A stretch of 64,000 nucleotides of DNA from Himantopus leucocephalus (Eukaryota > Chordata > Aves > Charadriiformes > Recurvirostridae). The position numbers and the translations under genes were made by a program. The stretch is from NCBI GenBank assembly GCA_003993805.1, contig RSEF01000018.1, positions 4,162,601 to 4,226,600 of the forward strand, in the 5' to 3' direction. The notes below the pieces were generated by a model. It did not search any database. It was not told where the DNA came from and worked only from the letters and a program-made list of their open reading frames with translations. Position 1 is the first letter of the stretch. Every line of letters begins with the position of its first letter. Positions 47,061 through 58,790 of this stretch are shown here, piece after piece.

Positions 47061-49285
47061 CTAGGGAAGAGGCGCCTATTCCAGCAGTGGAAGACGTTGT
47101 GTATAGGAATTTAGCAACATCTTTCTGAATAAATGGAGAGCTCTCCTTTGGGACTCACTGGTTTTTATTGCAGAAGCTATTAAAACTCTATGAGAGCAGC
47201 AGGGTTCAGGGCAGCAGGTTTTGTCCGTTCGCAGAGGGTAGTTAACCTGGTTATTTAGAGTCCAGCTGTAGATGTTCCTCCTTGTTCTCGAGCCGCGGAG
47301 TCAAAGCACAGCAAATTCTCCTCCCGTGCTCCACTTCCAGGATTTGCTGTTCTCTGGCCATTGCTCAGGGACCTGTTCGTGAAACCTGCTGTAGGTCTGC
47401 CGGTGCCCGCTGTGATCAAACGCTGCGAGACCCGGCAAAACGTGGGAGCAGATAGGCAATATTTCCACTTAAGCAGGCAGGAGCCAACATTTTAAAAACG
47501 AAGCCGGGCAGCGCAGGTCTTGCTCAAGAAAAGGCCACGCCGGAAGGTGCCGGGAGGCTGACAATAGCCGACGTGCACAAACGGAGGTTCTCCTTTAGGG
47601 TTATTCTGGGCACATGCCCTTTGGTGATTGATGCCTGACACCTTCCACCCAAAGCTCCTCCTCACTGCCTCTTGTTTTCTACAATGCGGTCTTTCACTCT
47701 CAGCAAGGCACGCTCGGGGTGTGGGCTGACTTTGCCCATCCAGGCAACTTAGAATAAAGCAGCGGTCACAAAGCACTGAAGAAAATGCATCTGCATTGAA
47801 AAAACCCAAACCCCTGCGCCTGGTTCTTAGAGTTAGTCTGATCTCCAAACTCCCGCCTTCAAACAGGCTCGTCCTCGCGGGGATTATCGGCTTTTCTTAG
47901 ATCCTCTTCTGACTTACAGTGTTATTGTTGGGACAAGGTAAACGGTTACTTAATTCAGAGAGGTATTTTATGACAAGCAGGGATCTGAGCTGCAAAATTT
48001 GGACTCATATGAAAGCAAAACATCTCCAGAGTTGTGCTGAATTTGGTTCAAGGCCCAAGGCTTATAATGGGACAAGAAGAATGGTAGATTTGCATGCCCC
48101 TTCTTTGCCTTCAATCAAGTCTTTCGGCATTTTGATGCAAATAAGTGACCCGTGACAGTGCAGCCGCTGGAGTGCGGTTTGCTGAGGTCTGTGCAAGTGC
48201 TCTGCGCATCTCGCTGTCAGCTGGCAGAGTCGCTCATTATCCCATAACTCTTCCACCCACGTCCCAGATCCTTTCTTCTTGAAAACTTTGGCTCTCCTTA
48301 CTAATTAAATGGCTCTGCCCTAGCGTCGGCATCGCTGGGTGGGACCAGACTCGCAGCGCTCGCGTGAAAGGTGAAAGCAGCAGCATCCTTTTTGAGGAGG
48401 TATTGGCAATTTGGGGCTAATTTCCCCCTGTCTGTACTGTGTTGAGACATGGTTTCGGGCAGGTTGAAACCCAAGTGGAAATGCGGTACCCGGTCCCTAC
48501 TGAAAGAGACAGACTTACAGAGTGACTACCAAGTGGTCAAGACATGCAAAAGTGAATCTGGTCTTCACTGCAGCCTAGTAACATTGGGTAAGGGTGGTAG
48601 ATAGGTGATTTCCCTGTACAGCCTTCACTAGTCAGTTCTGGAAAAGAATAGATATTGATGTCCGATGCCTGGGATCTCCTGGGCAGAGGCTGCAACCTGC
48701 CAGATTTTACAATGGAGACAATCCAGCCCCCAGGAATTGGTTTAAGTCCAAAAAATGCGTTCCTCTGGTGACTTAAGAGCCATTAGGATGTGGAACTCCA
48801 GAGACAGTGTAAGGAGAGATCTTGAAATGAAGAATTCTGGTGTCCAACCAGCTCAGGGTTTCCCTGCAGCTTGTGCCAAGGGCCTGAGCTGGAGGTTTGC
48901 TGGTGGTAGGACACTCGCAGAAGGGCACCTTCTCCACGCTCAGGTGCGTACGGTTCGGGTTCGGGCACCACTGAGTCATCTGCTGCTGGTTTCTTAGAGA
49001 TGTGCTGTGGACTCTGTAAGAAAAAAAATCAGGATTTCTGTGCCTGACCACGGTTACTATGAAAAGGCACTGCAAGTGTTTACAGTCTTGGAGCAAAATC
49101 CTCTCCTCCACATGTATCTTAAAATTTTGCTCGTGCTAAGGAAGTAATGAGCGAAATCAACGTCGCGGCCTGCGCACTCCATCAGGAGTATCTATTGCGG
49201 GGACTTTATTACGGTGCCCGACAGAAACGAGGTTAGGGAGAGTGGTCAAGAGGTGATGCACTACTTTATTTTCAAATGCCCATAG
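47061..49285. other. Noncoding stretch
   Basis: No gene supported. 48,480-48,800 reads like a degraded interspersed repeat, but I cannot assign a family. Confidence 0.4.
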
Positions 49286-49459
49286 AAGTGTGTCCTGGGA
49301 AGCATAGACCCGATCTGCAATTGCTCAAAGGACATAAGAGAGGTAGAAATGAACAAATCAGCTATGGAAATTATACCCTTGCCTTTCCACTTAGGAAAAC
49401 ATTATCTGTTCACCCTGGTAGAGGTCCAGATAATGATAAATGGGTACTAATGGAAAAGA
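49286..49459 (+). other. Exon-like open frame (hypothetical)
   Basis: A plus-strand frame is open from 49,237 to a TAG at 49,465. Inside it, 174 nt are bounded by TTTATTTTCAAATGCCCATAG| (acceptor-like, moderate pyrimidine content) and AAAGA|GTAAGT (strong donor core). The segment is symmetrical, phase 1 to phase 1, and would add 58 residues. The protein is hydrophilic and basic at first (GKHRPDLQLLKGHKRGRN) and later contains YGNYTLAF and DNDKWVLMEK. I do not recognise it. No neighbouring exon can be identified. Confidence 0.15.
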
Positions 49460-50865
49460 GTAAGTAGATCTGCCAGTCATCGTTATGCCTGCATCACGAG
49501 CGTTGGGTTATGGGTTGAATCTTCATGCTCTTCATCACTTGTAGGAAAAAAAAAAAGGGAGGCATTATCCGGGCATGCATGAGTCCCCCTGAAGAGCCAT
49601 TTGAGCAAAGGCCACCTCTCCTTCCCAGGGAGCCCCTGACACCCTGGTGTGAGGCTGCATTGTGGATACAGCTCACTTAACTGCAATTAAACTTTTTAAT
49701 AAGTAAAAGCTTATAACCGGCAATGCAGAAACAGTGTCTTTGGCATTTGCTCTCACTGTGGTATATGTCTTCGCTTTGCAACGCAACCTTGTTTGAGTTT
49801 TACTTCCCTTTCTTAGCATGACTACGGCAATTAGGTTTACCCCAGTATGACAGTGCATGAGGGGTTTTTTTTTACCCCTTTTTGCAAATTATTCTATTTT
49901 AATGCTTTATTTTTTTCTGGAGAAATTCTCAACATCAAAACAACCCTAATGTGTGGGTAAGGGAGGGACGAAGAGTGAGTTCTCTCATGCTCATCCTTAC
50001 TGTGAGCACAAGTAGGGCTGGAGCGGAAAATGCTTGAATTTTGGTACAGTTTTGATCCAAATCTGCATCTCATTCTGGATGGGATTAGCTAAACCAGTCC
50101 CTCCAATCTTCTTGAAAAAAACAGAGCCGTTTCCTTTCTCCTTTCTCCTTCACTAAACATGCAAAACCCATTCTTTTAACAATTAGTCTCGAACATATTC
50201 ACGCTCTTCCTATCTATTATTGCTTACCTTAGTAATCTCATTCTATTGTATGGCGCTTCTTATATCAGGCATTAATATATTTCTCAAAGGTAATCTTTAA
50301 ATACCCAGGCTGGTTTTGGAAAGAAGAAGATATCGTTGGTCTTTTCTAAATCATTTGTTTTGCGGGAGTCTTGGAGGAAGGGTTATATGTATTTATTATG
50401 AAAACGCAATAGCATTTTAATGAGAAAATACTGCGTTAAATATATATCCTGTGTATTTATTTCTGAGAAAATTCATATTGTTCAATCTCTGGGTGAAAGC
50501 CAAGCACTTGTAATAGTTACCTGACATGATGTGGCCCCGTGACAGAAAGTCTAATGAAGACTTTCTTGATAGGAATGTAATTGTAAAGAAAAAAAATGAT
50601 TAAAAAATTGGTTCCAGTGCTCTGCGATCCAAGAGTTCATTTGTTTCCTCATTCATGCACTAAACAAGTCCCTAATTAATCTTGAACCTTGGAGAAAGGA
50701 GACTAGATTGGCATCTTCTGAATACGAACGTACTTCTCATTTTGGAAAGTTTGAAGAGGCTCTTAAGCATTCTCTTTTAATGGTATTTTTGCAAGGGTTT
50801 AAAGTGGCTTCATTAGCCTGCCAAAGCCACTAATTGCATTACCATATTTTTAAACTTCGGAGNAT

Positions 50866-50870
<5 letters not shown>
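49460..50870. other. AT-rich noncoding stretch, candidate conserved elements
   Basis: 50,140-50,860 is AT-rich with almost no long open frame and no recognised repeat. It contains several homeodomain-type TAAT cores. A single unresolved N is at 50,863. Such islands in vertebrate gene deserts are often conserved, but that is untested here. Confidence 0.3.

Positions 50871-50906
<36 letters not shown>
50871..50906 (+). repeat. 36-nt A homopolymer
   Basis: Thirty-six consecutive A, the longest homopolymer in the window, just downstream of an unresolved N (50,863). No retroposed gene or SINE body is recognisable upstream, so it may be simple expansion. True length is uncertain. Confidence 0.85.
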
Positions 50907-50908
<2 letters not shown>

Positions 50909-51543
50909 ATATTAATTTGCTGTTTTAAAGCGACCGGAGTGTTCAGTGCCTGTCACAGTCCTCAGCTGGAGCCAGCGCGGCCCTGTGCGTGCTGCTGGGG
51001 CTGCACCCAGCGCTGCCACCACCCTGCGTCCCTCTGCGTCCTGCGCACTGATAGCAGCGCGAGCTCTCTGCCACGGCCACGGCGACGCCGATTTAAACCT
51101 GCCTGAAGCTTATTCCTGCCAACCTCAGCGCCTGAGCCGGAGGGATGTAAATACTTGTGCAGAGGCAAACCTGCCCCTGCGCCCGATCTGCTGTCTTTGG
51201 GTTAGAAAAGCAGAACCAGCAGATCTCTCCCATCGTCAGCTTTAGTTAGGAAATGAAGCGCTGGTTGCATTTTGAGCAGCTCTTCTCCATGACCGGGGGA
51301 CCTTTAGCTAAGCAACCCGGGCTGGGGGAGGTTCGGCCGGGTGCTCGCCCTGCCGCCGCGCTTGCAGAACCCCGCGGTGTCCAGCGGGCAAGAACCCTTT
51401 CGTAATCGCAGGCCTTTTGGAGGAAAAGTCGAGATTCTGATTAACTCCTGTTCCTCTGTGCAGTGTGGAAGGGATCAAGTCGAAGCCTCAGAAGGAAAGT
51501 GCCAGCCAAGTTCAAAGCGTGGCTGTGTTAGTCCAGCTGTTCT
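50907..51543. other. Noncoding stretch
   Basis: No gene or known repeat supported. GC content rises again after the A tract. Confidence 0.45.
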
Positions 51544-51690
51544 TACCGCGGTAAATAGACGGCTGAACTTTAATGAGGTCACTTCCTTGAATCTTGCCTG
51601 TGTGCGGCCCCAGGTGGCTTATCTAAGGTAATATGAATAATACGAACAAGATAAGATAAGGCTGTTAGCCCCAAACAACATTATCAGCCT
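51544..51690. promoter_or_regulatory. Clustered GATA, E-box and ETS motifs
   Basis: Within about 145 bp there is a 12-bp palindrome TTACCGCGGTAA (51,544-51,555). An ETS core CACTTCCTTG (51,581-51,590) and an E-box CAGGTG (51,611-51,616) follow. GATA cores lie at 51,618-51,624 (CTTATCT), tandemly at 51,649-51,660 (AGATAAGATAAG) and at 51,681-51,687 (TTATCAG). GATA, ETS and E-box sites co-occur in blood and endothelial enhancers, which is established knowledge. The enhancer role here is inference. Confidence 0.35.
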
Positions 51691-53880
51691 GTGATTTTAG
51701 CTGCCTACCTACTCCATCCTGACAGCGAGGGATAAAAGAAAACCTAAAACTCCAGCCTTGGAGACTTATAAAAGCCGTGTTAAAAACCCGTACGAGAGCT
51801 CCAAGAAGAAATATTATCCTGGCGGAGGGAAGGGGGTGGAGGAGAATCAAGGGCACCGAGAAGAAAATACAGCTCACGGTTGAGGGAGTTGGGTTTTTTT
51901 CTTCCTTTGCAAATGTGTTCTTGCTCATTTCATTGTGAGCACCGCGATATATTATCAGCTTTCAGGGAAGTGAAGAGTCGTCGGGGTTTCATTAGTTATG
52001 TTTATGCCAATAGAAATAAATCTTCACAGTCATCAGGACGGGTTTGTTCATACTCCCGGCCCCGTCTAGGGAATTTCACTGGCCACATCCCTGTTGTGCC
52101 GCTGGAGCAGATACAGTTTGAGATATACTTTGGCCTTATTGATTTGAAGGCTTCTTCATTACTTCTCCAGCACTGCAGATCAATAGCTGTGCCTAGAGCA
52201 GCATAATAGATTTTTTCTAAAAATCAATTAAACAGAATATTTTTAACAGAGCCGAGTGTGAAATTCTGTTGCATTTTGATATGTGCGGTTTAAACTTTGC
52301 TGCGTTTACCTGCCGGCCTGTACGCTGTACTAAGGGATGGAAGTCTTTGTTTCGGCGTCCGCGCACCGTGATATTCATGCCTAACCTCCAAAGGAGGAGG
52401 AACCACTCAAGATTAGAAGCAAAAACCACCCAGTTTTTCTCCTTTGAAACCGATATTCATCACTGCAGCCTCGCTAGAAAGTGAAATAATGTTTGTGGTC
52501 TTAGCTCAATCCCCAGTGGACAATAATTCAGTTAAAATAGACCAAAATCTGTCGTGCTTTTTCCTTGCTCTGTGTCTCTGAACACAAGGAGATGAGCTCC
52601 TTTTAAATTAGCTTTCATGCTCGAAGGGTTTCCGTGTGCGTGCAGAGCCCGATCCTGTCCCCACTGAGGCCGGTGACAAATTCCCTGTTGGTTTTGGTGG
52701 CCCAGGACTGGGGTCAGGAGCAGTGTGTCTGGAGGGCAGCCCCGGGGCTCGCTGCCATCCCGGGGCTGGGAAAAACCACCCGCAGCCGCCCCTGTCCCGA
52801 GGTTCTGGAGGGACACGTGGGTGGTGTCCTGGCCCTGGAGCTGGCAGGGCAGCTTTGGCCGCTGTGAAGCTTCTGTTGGATTTTTGGAGCAGTGCAAGTG
52901 TGATATAACAGAGGTAGATAAATCCTTATGGCAAGGAAAACATTTACTTGTCAAAAGCTTTTCCCCAGTGGAAGGACATAATGAAGGAACCTGGTGATGT
53001 TCTGAATGGCGACTCTCAGTGAGACCTTTCTTCACTCACCAGGTCCCCCAGATGGGGCCACTTCAGATCATCTTACAGGAAGCTAAACCCAAACTTCACC
53101 ACCTTTATTCTTCCTTCTCCCTCCTTCCAACCTTCTCCAGCTCCACACCAGCTGCTCTGGGCTGCCTCCCGGCCACCAGCCGCTCTCCCACCATTTCTTC
53201 CTAAGCCATGGGTTGAATTATTTCTTTGAAATATTTGCATGTCAAATGACACAGGCGGGTATTTTCAGAACCTGCGTTTTCAGGTCCCAGCACAGCAGCT
53301 GCAGCCACGTTGGGTTTGTTTGGTCGGACCCTTTTTGCTTTGCAAAGTGCAAATATTTGTGGACGCGATTACCGATGCGCGTAGACCTGATTCTGGAGGC
53401 TGCCAAGTTGTGAGGGTTTCTCATCGATCCGAACTAGGTCTGCACGTCGTGGACTCAACACACCAAAGCCTACGGCAGAGGCGCGGATCCACCTCCCCAT
53501 GCCGGGGTGGCCTTAGTGCATCACCAAGCCAGGCTGCTTCAGCCCCGCTCCCAGAGAGATGCTCCCCCGGAGGATGATTCGGAGGAGTTAGAGGTCTCTG
53601 TATTGCTGTTAGAGGAGCAGTTAGTTGGCCAGGGAGGAAGCAGAGAGACGCTAATATCTGACGTAGCCAATTCCCAAGATGTCCGCAGCTGGGAGGTCTG
53701 GAAACCTCCCGCTTTTCTTCTTTCTTTCATCTGTGTGTGTTGGGGATGTGAGAACCGCTTCCAGAAAGCCATCACTTCCTTCTGCTCCCCTGTTTTTACG
53801 CTTTAACATCTCGGGCAATCAAAAGAGTTGGCCTTTTAATAAAAAAAAATAATTGTTTAAACCTGGAAATGGGAAAAGGA
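51691..53880. other. Noncoding stretch
   Basis: No gene supported. 51,930-52,300 is AT-richer, non-repetitive and carries another GATA core (TTATCAG, 51,952-51,958). It may continue the regulatory block upstream. Confidence 0.4.
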
Positions 53881-53884
53881 GGGA

Positions 53885-54160
53885 GGCAGAGCCCGGCGCT
53901 GCCGAGCACGTGGATTGGAGCCCACCCAGCCCGCCATACCCCCGACAGCTCATGCTCAAATCCAAGTGGGGTGTTTTCTGTGTGGATGCAAACTGGGCAA
54001 GAGGCAAAAAAATTATCAGAGAGCCGGCAGGTCTGCCTGCAGCGGCGGCGGTGAGCCCGGTGCTGCGGGGAGGGTTGGGCTTCGGGCTGCCAGCCGCGGG
54101 TGGGCTGTGTCAGCGGGGCACGCCGGGGCGGCAGCGCTCGCACCCGCGCTCTATTCATTC
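53885..54160. promoter_or_regulatory. Small CpG-rich block with a donor-like site
   Basis: About 17 CpG fall in 54,021-54,150 by hand count. GCGGCGGCG|GTGAGC at 54,042-54,056 fits a 5' splice donor. A CpG-rich first exon would look like this, but no start codon or downstream exon can be tied to it. Confidence 0.2.
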
Positions 54161-57100
54161 ATTTTTCATGCCTCATTTTCAGCCCTGCCTGATTTATGAA
54201 CCTCATTCTTCCTTCCCCTCGGTTTAAATTTATCTTCTGAAAACAAAGCCAGGGTTTAGAGTAGACCCTCCCTTCCCTTGAGACAGAGGAGCCTGAGTTG
54301 GTTTAAGGCCACCGGCTTTAGCAAGGGCACAAGCGGTGTCCTGGGGACCCGGGAGCCTCTCGGGCGAGCAGCTGCCACCAAAAGTGACGATTTCCCTGCC
54401 CCAGGTCCTGCCTTCGCCCTGACACCCACCCAGACCCTGGCAAGAGCTAAGCCAGCAGAAAGGCGCCCTGTTTGCCAGCAGCCGGGTTTCCCCGGGACGC
54501 GCCGGATCTGAAACCTGGAGCGGGCTGGGAAACCAGAGGAGAGAAGGCAGTGGGATGGGGGCAACACGGAGACAAGGGGAGCCGCGGGATATTGCGGGGA
54601 TGGAGGTCTCCTGCCCTGGCTCTGGCACTGGTCCCACTGTCCCAGCCTCCGGCCGGTCCCACCACGCTCGCTAACCCTGCGGGGACCGTCGCAGGGGCTG
54701 CACCAGCTCTTCCCTCCTGCGGCCATCAGGGCAGCCGCAATCCCTAGTTGATGGCAGCAGCACGCCTTGATGTTCTGCACCGACACAGCTCCTCTGGAGT
54801 CGCCCCTTCTCCCTGCCGATCGGGAACATGAACACAGTACCCACCTTTAGCTCTCGTGTGTCCCTCATAAGACAACCGGGGAGCAGAGTCATGAGCTGTA
54901 GTGCTCTGATTTGAGGGAAAAAACAGCCTGTGGACCTGGGATGGGGCTTGCAGTCCGCTATGGTGGCGTCTCTGAAGCTGAGTTGTCTCCTAGCAGTCAG
55001 GCTCGTGGCCTTCGCGCAGGGCAGACCGGATGGCTCAAGGCTGGCTGGGTTTCGCCTTTTTCCTGCCGCAGGACTGAGGTGGGTCTCTGGCCCTTCCAAG
55101 GTCACCACGATCCCGCAGTAACCTTCTCCACTGCGAGCCCCGAAGGTGTACCTGCTGGGGGACGGGGCAGAAGGTCCCATCCAGAGCACCCCATATCACC
55201 TGCAAACGCGGAGCCAGGGAGGTTTTTTCCCATCCCAAACCCCCATTTAGGCGGGAGAGGAGTGTTGAGAGGGCGGCTGGCCCCGTTCCCACGGGTGGCT
55301 CTGCGCCGGCACGGGTCCCGGCGTGCCCGTGCATCTTCTGCCGGGCAGCGCTGACCTTCTCATGGTGTCAGCAGTGCCAGCGCTATGAATAATTACTCAG
55401 AGCACTAGGAAGAGACTTTGTTATTAGGAAGCTTTTTTTTTTTTCCCCCCAGTTATTTTTCAGCTAATTTTCCCCCCGTTCTTAATTTGCGCCTCGCTCC
55501 TCGGAGCCGTTTCAGATCTGTCAAGCGCTCTCCGTGAAATGCTTGTTTTTGTTTGACTAACACGTTCTGGGGGAGGGGGACGCGCGGTGCTTTGGAAGAG
55601 CGGGTCTGTTTGCTTTGGTGATAGCAGTGATATTTGGGAGAGACAGATGGAAGGCACTTTTTATTTTCTGCAGACACTTCATGATCCAAGCTGCTCATAT
55701 TGTATAAGAGAGGCCAGATGCCTTGTTAATTCATAGACATGTTTACAGCATGGAGCTTCTAATAGGTGAATATGAATACTAAATAGTGATTAGTGCTTGT
55801 CTGACAGACGTCTCCCTCCTGACTGAAATTGGATCTAAGTTTGACCTTTGGTGAGGGAGGAAGGTATTCTGCTATATAATAAGCTTTTTTTTTTTTTTTT
55901 TAATAGATCTTCTCTGCATGTAGAAAGGCAAATCCTTTTCCTCCCCGTTGAAGGATGTATTTGCCCTAAAGACACACCAGCCTGCCAAGGCGGGCTGTGC
56001 CTCCCTGTCCCTGTGCCGCTGCGGGAACGGAGGGGAAAACACCCACCTGGATATTGGGGAACCGCGTGTTAAACACCAAGCGTGCGACCGACGGTGGTTT
56101 AAAGGCCATGGGAAGGATGGCACTTGGGCTTTCTGGAGAGGTAGCGAGGAGCATCGCGGCTTTCCCCCTGCACCCCTGGGCTCTTCTGGGATGCTCCAGG
56201 TTGGACAAGAGCCAGTGCGACCCTCGGCTGTCTGAGCATCCCGGGCAGGGGGCGAGGGCCGGTGCCTGGGGGTCCTGACACCAAACCAAACACACAGGCT
56301 GAAAGGATTACAGGTGGGAGAAGGAAAGGGCAGCAAGGAGAGAAAAAAAAACAAAACAGCGAAGACAATTATTTTAAGAATAATCCCCAGCACCACTGGT
56401 GAAAAGGTCCACCAGTGCCAGGACCCTGTTTGTCCCATCCTTGGGGCTTTGCATCGCCTCCCTGCAGGACCCAGTGCTATTGTGTACATGAAAAAGCCCA
56501 TCTAGGGGCAGCATTCAATGTATGTTTAATTGTCCTTGATGGGATATAACCCCCAAAAAGCAGAAGGGAGCCGGCATCCCAGGAGGGGAGCGCTGCTCAG
56601 GCACGTGGCCGGGCTGCTCCGGAGGCGGCAGAGGTAGGAGGGTGCTTTGTGGAAGTGAAAGCNTTTTTTTTTTTTTTTTGGTAAACTGCTCTTTAAAGAT
56701 AAGCACGCACAGACTTCTCATCTTTTCTTAAGGAATCACTCCCATTTTGGGAATGGCAGACTGCCTTTGGGAGGTTTGCAAAGTTGAGGGAGAGTTGCAA
56801 AGGGGACGGCTGGCTGCCAGCAACGTCCCCATGCACTGGGGCTGTGCCGCTTCGCCATGGGGACATTCTCGGTGGCACTGCGCCTGCGGGACCTGGGAAA
56901 CAGAGCAGGACACAGCCCCGGGGTGACCCGCCCAGCAAGTCCGAGGGCACCCCAAGAGCATCGCCTTGATCACGCCGTCTCTCTCATAGCGCTGGGCATT
57001 TCCCAGTCTGCTCTGGTCGGGAGAGTTTTGTGGTGCTCGGAGAGCCTGCGGGGCTTCGGGAAGAGGTGAAGGTGCTGAGGGAAACCCGGCTGGGCGATAG

Positions 57101-57480
57101 TCCCGCTTCCAGCCTTTTTGGCTGCGCTAAGCAGCCGCGGCGATGGGCAGCCCTGCGTCAGGGGCCGGGCACGTGCAGACGGAGAGATGGCCCGAAGCCA
57201 GCAGGCGAGCGGAGGCAGCCGAGCAGGCAGCCAAAGCACGGACAGAGGGAAGAGCGGGGTCAGGCCCTACGTCCCCAGCCAGGCTCTCCCCTCCCAGCCT
57301 GGCTCCCTGCGGGTGCAAGGCGGTGATGCTTATAACGTCTCTGTATTACCAGAGCATCCTTTTATACATGCAAAAATCATCTGACGCTCATCCAAGGCAC
57401 TTTTAAGGCCCCTTTGGGGCCAAGGTACGGCGTGAGCAGTTAGCAGCCAGGAATCGTCCCATTAAGCTGTGTGGAGCTGT
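54161..57480. other. Noncoding stretch with homopolymers
   Basis: No gene supported. T/C runs occur at 55,432-55,450 and 55,886-55,901. An unresolved N (56,663) precedes T16 (56,664-56,679). No recognised interspersed repeat. Confidence 0.45.
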
Positions 57481-57760
57481 ACCTGAGATAAGGGAGACGG
57501 AGCCCAGCCCGGTGCCCGCCACCCCCCGACCCCTTCCCGGCAGTTCCCAGCGAGGCTGCTCGTCGTTTTCCAGGCGCGTGGCCGCGGAGGTTCCTCGTGG
57601 CGGCAGGTACCCAGTTCCCCCCGGCTGTGCAGGAGAGCGGTGGGGGTCTGACTCCTGCCGCGGCCACGCTGACTCGGGGCCCGACCAACGGAGCTCCCGG
57701 TTCCTCCAGAGACGCCAACCCAACCTGCCGCTCGTGATCACGGCGGGGTGCAGCGCTTGG
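57481..57760. promoter_or_regulatory. CpG island-like block
   Basis: About 29 CpG in 280 bp by hand count, close to random expectation at this GC content. Bulk vertebrate DNA is strongly CpG-depleted, so this suggests an unmethylated germline state. No gene start is visible. Confidence 0.4.
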
Positions 57761-58645
57761 CTTGACTTGCTTTTGTGCCTTTCCTTTGCACGTCATCCTT
57801 AAAATTAGTTGTTAAGTTTATTCCCCAATTAGACCCGGATAGGAGAAAATGTTTGGTTTGGGGGATTTTTTTTTCTTTCTTTCAAAGGCTTGCTCTTGCT
57901 GTGAATTTATTGGGTATTGCTGACTGCAGAGGAAATCTTGTGGTTTTTTTCTTTCCCTGCTTGTTGTTCAGATGTGAGATGTGAAGGTGCAGAGGACGTC
58001 TCAACCCTTGAGTGAGCTCAGCTCTCACACAAGGCAAGGAGAGCACAACCGGGTGAGCAAAATCAGCCCACGACTCTCATTTCTGATCTCAGCCTCCCCT
58101 CTGCTCGGACTGGAAGCTGAAGCAGGAATGCATTTTTGGCAAACAGCCTTAAAAAGTAAATTGCTTGCTCTGCGGACTGAAAAACACACTCTTTCTCCTC
58201 TAACCACTGCCTCTCTGCAGGAAAACAAGCCGACAAATGATCAAGAAAAGAGACCTGGCCTGCAGAGCTTAGCAAAGCAAAAAGGTGGCGGCTCGTGGGG
58301 GGTGATCCTGCAGGTCAGTGGGGCTGATGCTGCAGCCCGGGACCAGCCTCTGCCCGGGAGAGGAGGAGAAAGGGGATTTGATGCGTAAGACACCATTAAG
58401 GACTTTGCTTTAGGTACCAGCTGAGTGCACTTTGGTGGCTGTAAATCAAATGATGTGTATATATTATGAATGTATGTTTGTATGTGTGTATATATAACAT
58501 ACATAAGCCTGTCACAGGTTCTTTAGAGGCAGACTCTGCCTCCTTCCAGCTGGAAGAGTACAAGCCCGCAACATCTTGCACTGATGTTAGTGCCTATCCC
58601 AGAACCCGACTTTCTGGGGTGTTTGCTGGGCTGGTGCAGGCAGAT
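57761..58645. other. Noncoding stretch with TA/TG-rich microsatellite
   Basis: 58,453-58,503 is a mixed TA/TG/ATG-rich low-complexity run. No gene supported. Confidence 0.5.
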
Positions 58646-58790
58646 CATAGAATCGTAGAATGGTTTGTGTTGGAAGGGACCTTGAAGATCATCCCGTCCC
58701 ACCCCCCTGCCCTGGGCAGGGACACCTCCCACCAGCCCAGGTTGCTCCAAGCCCCGTCCGACCTGGCCTTGAACACCTCCAGGGATGGAG
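58646..58790 (-). mobile_element. CR1 LINE 3' end, reverse orientation
   Basis: CATAGAATCGTAGAATGGTT, TGGAAGGGACCTTGAAGATC and CCTTGAACACCTCCAGGGAT are the reverse complement of the avian CR1 3' terminus. About 145 bp remains. The low divergence by eye suggests a younger copy than those at 21 and 27 kb. Confidence 0.93.
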
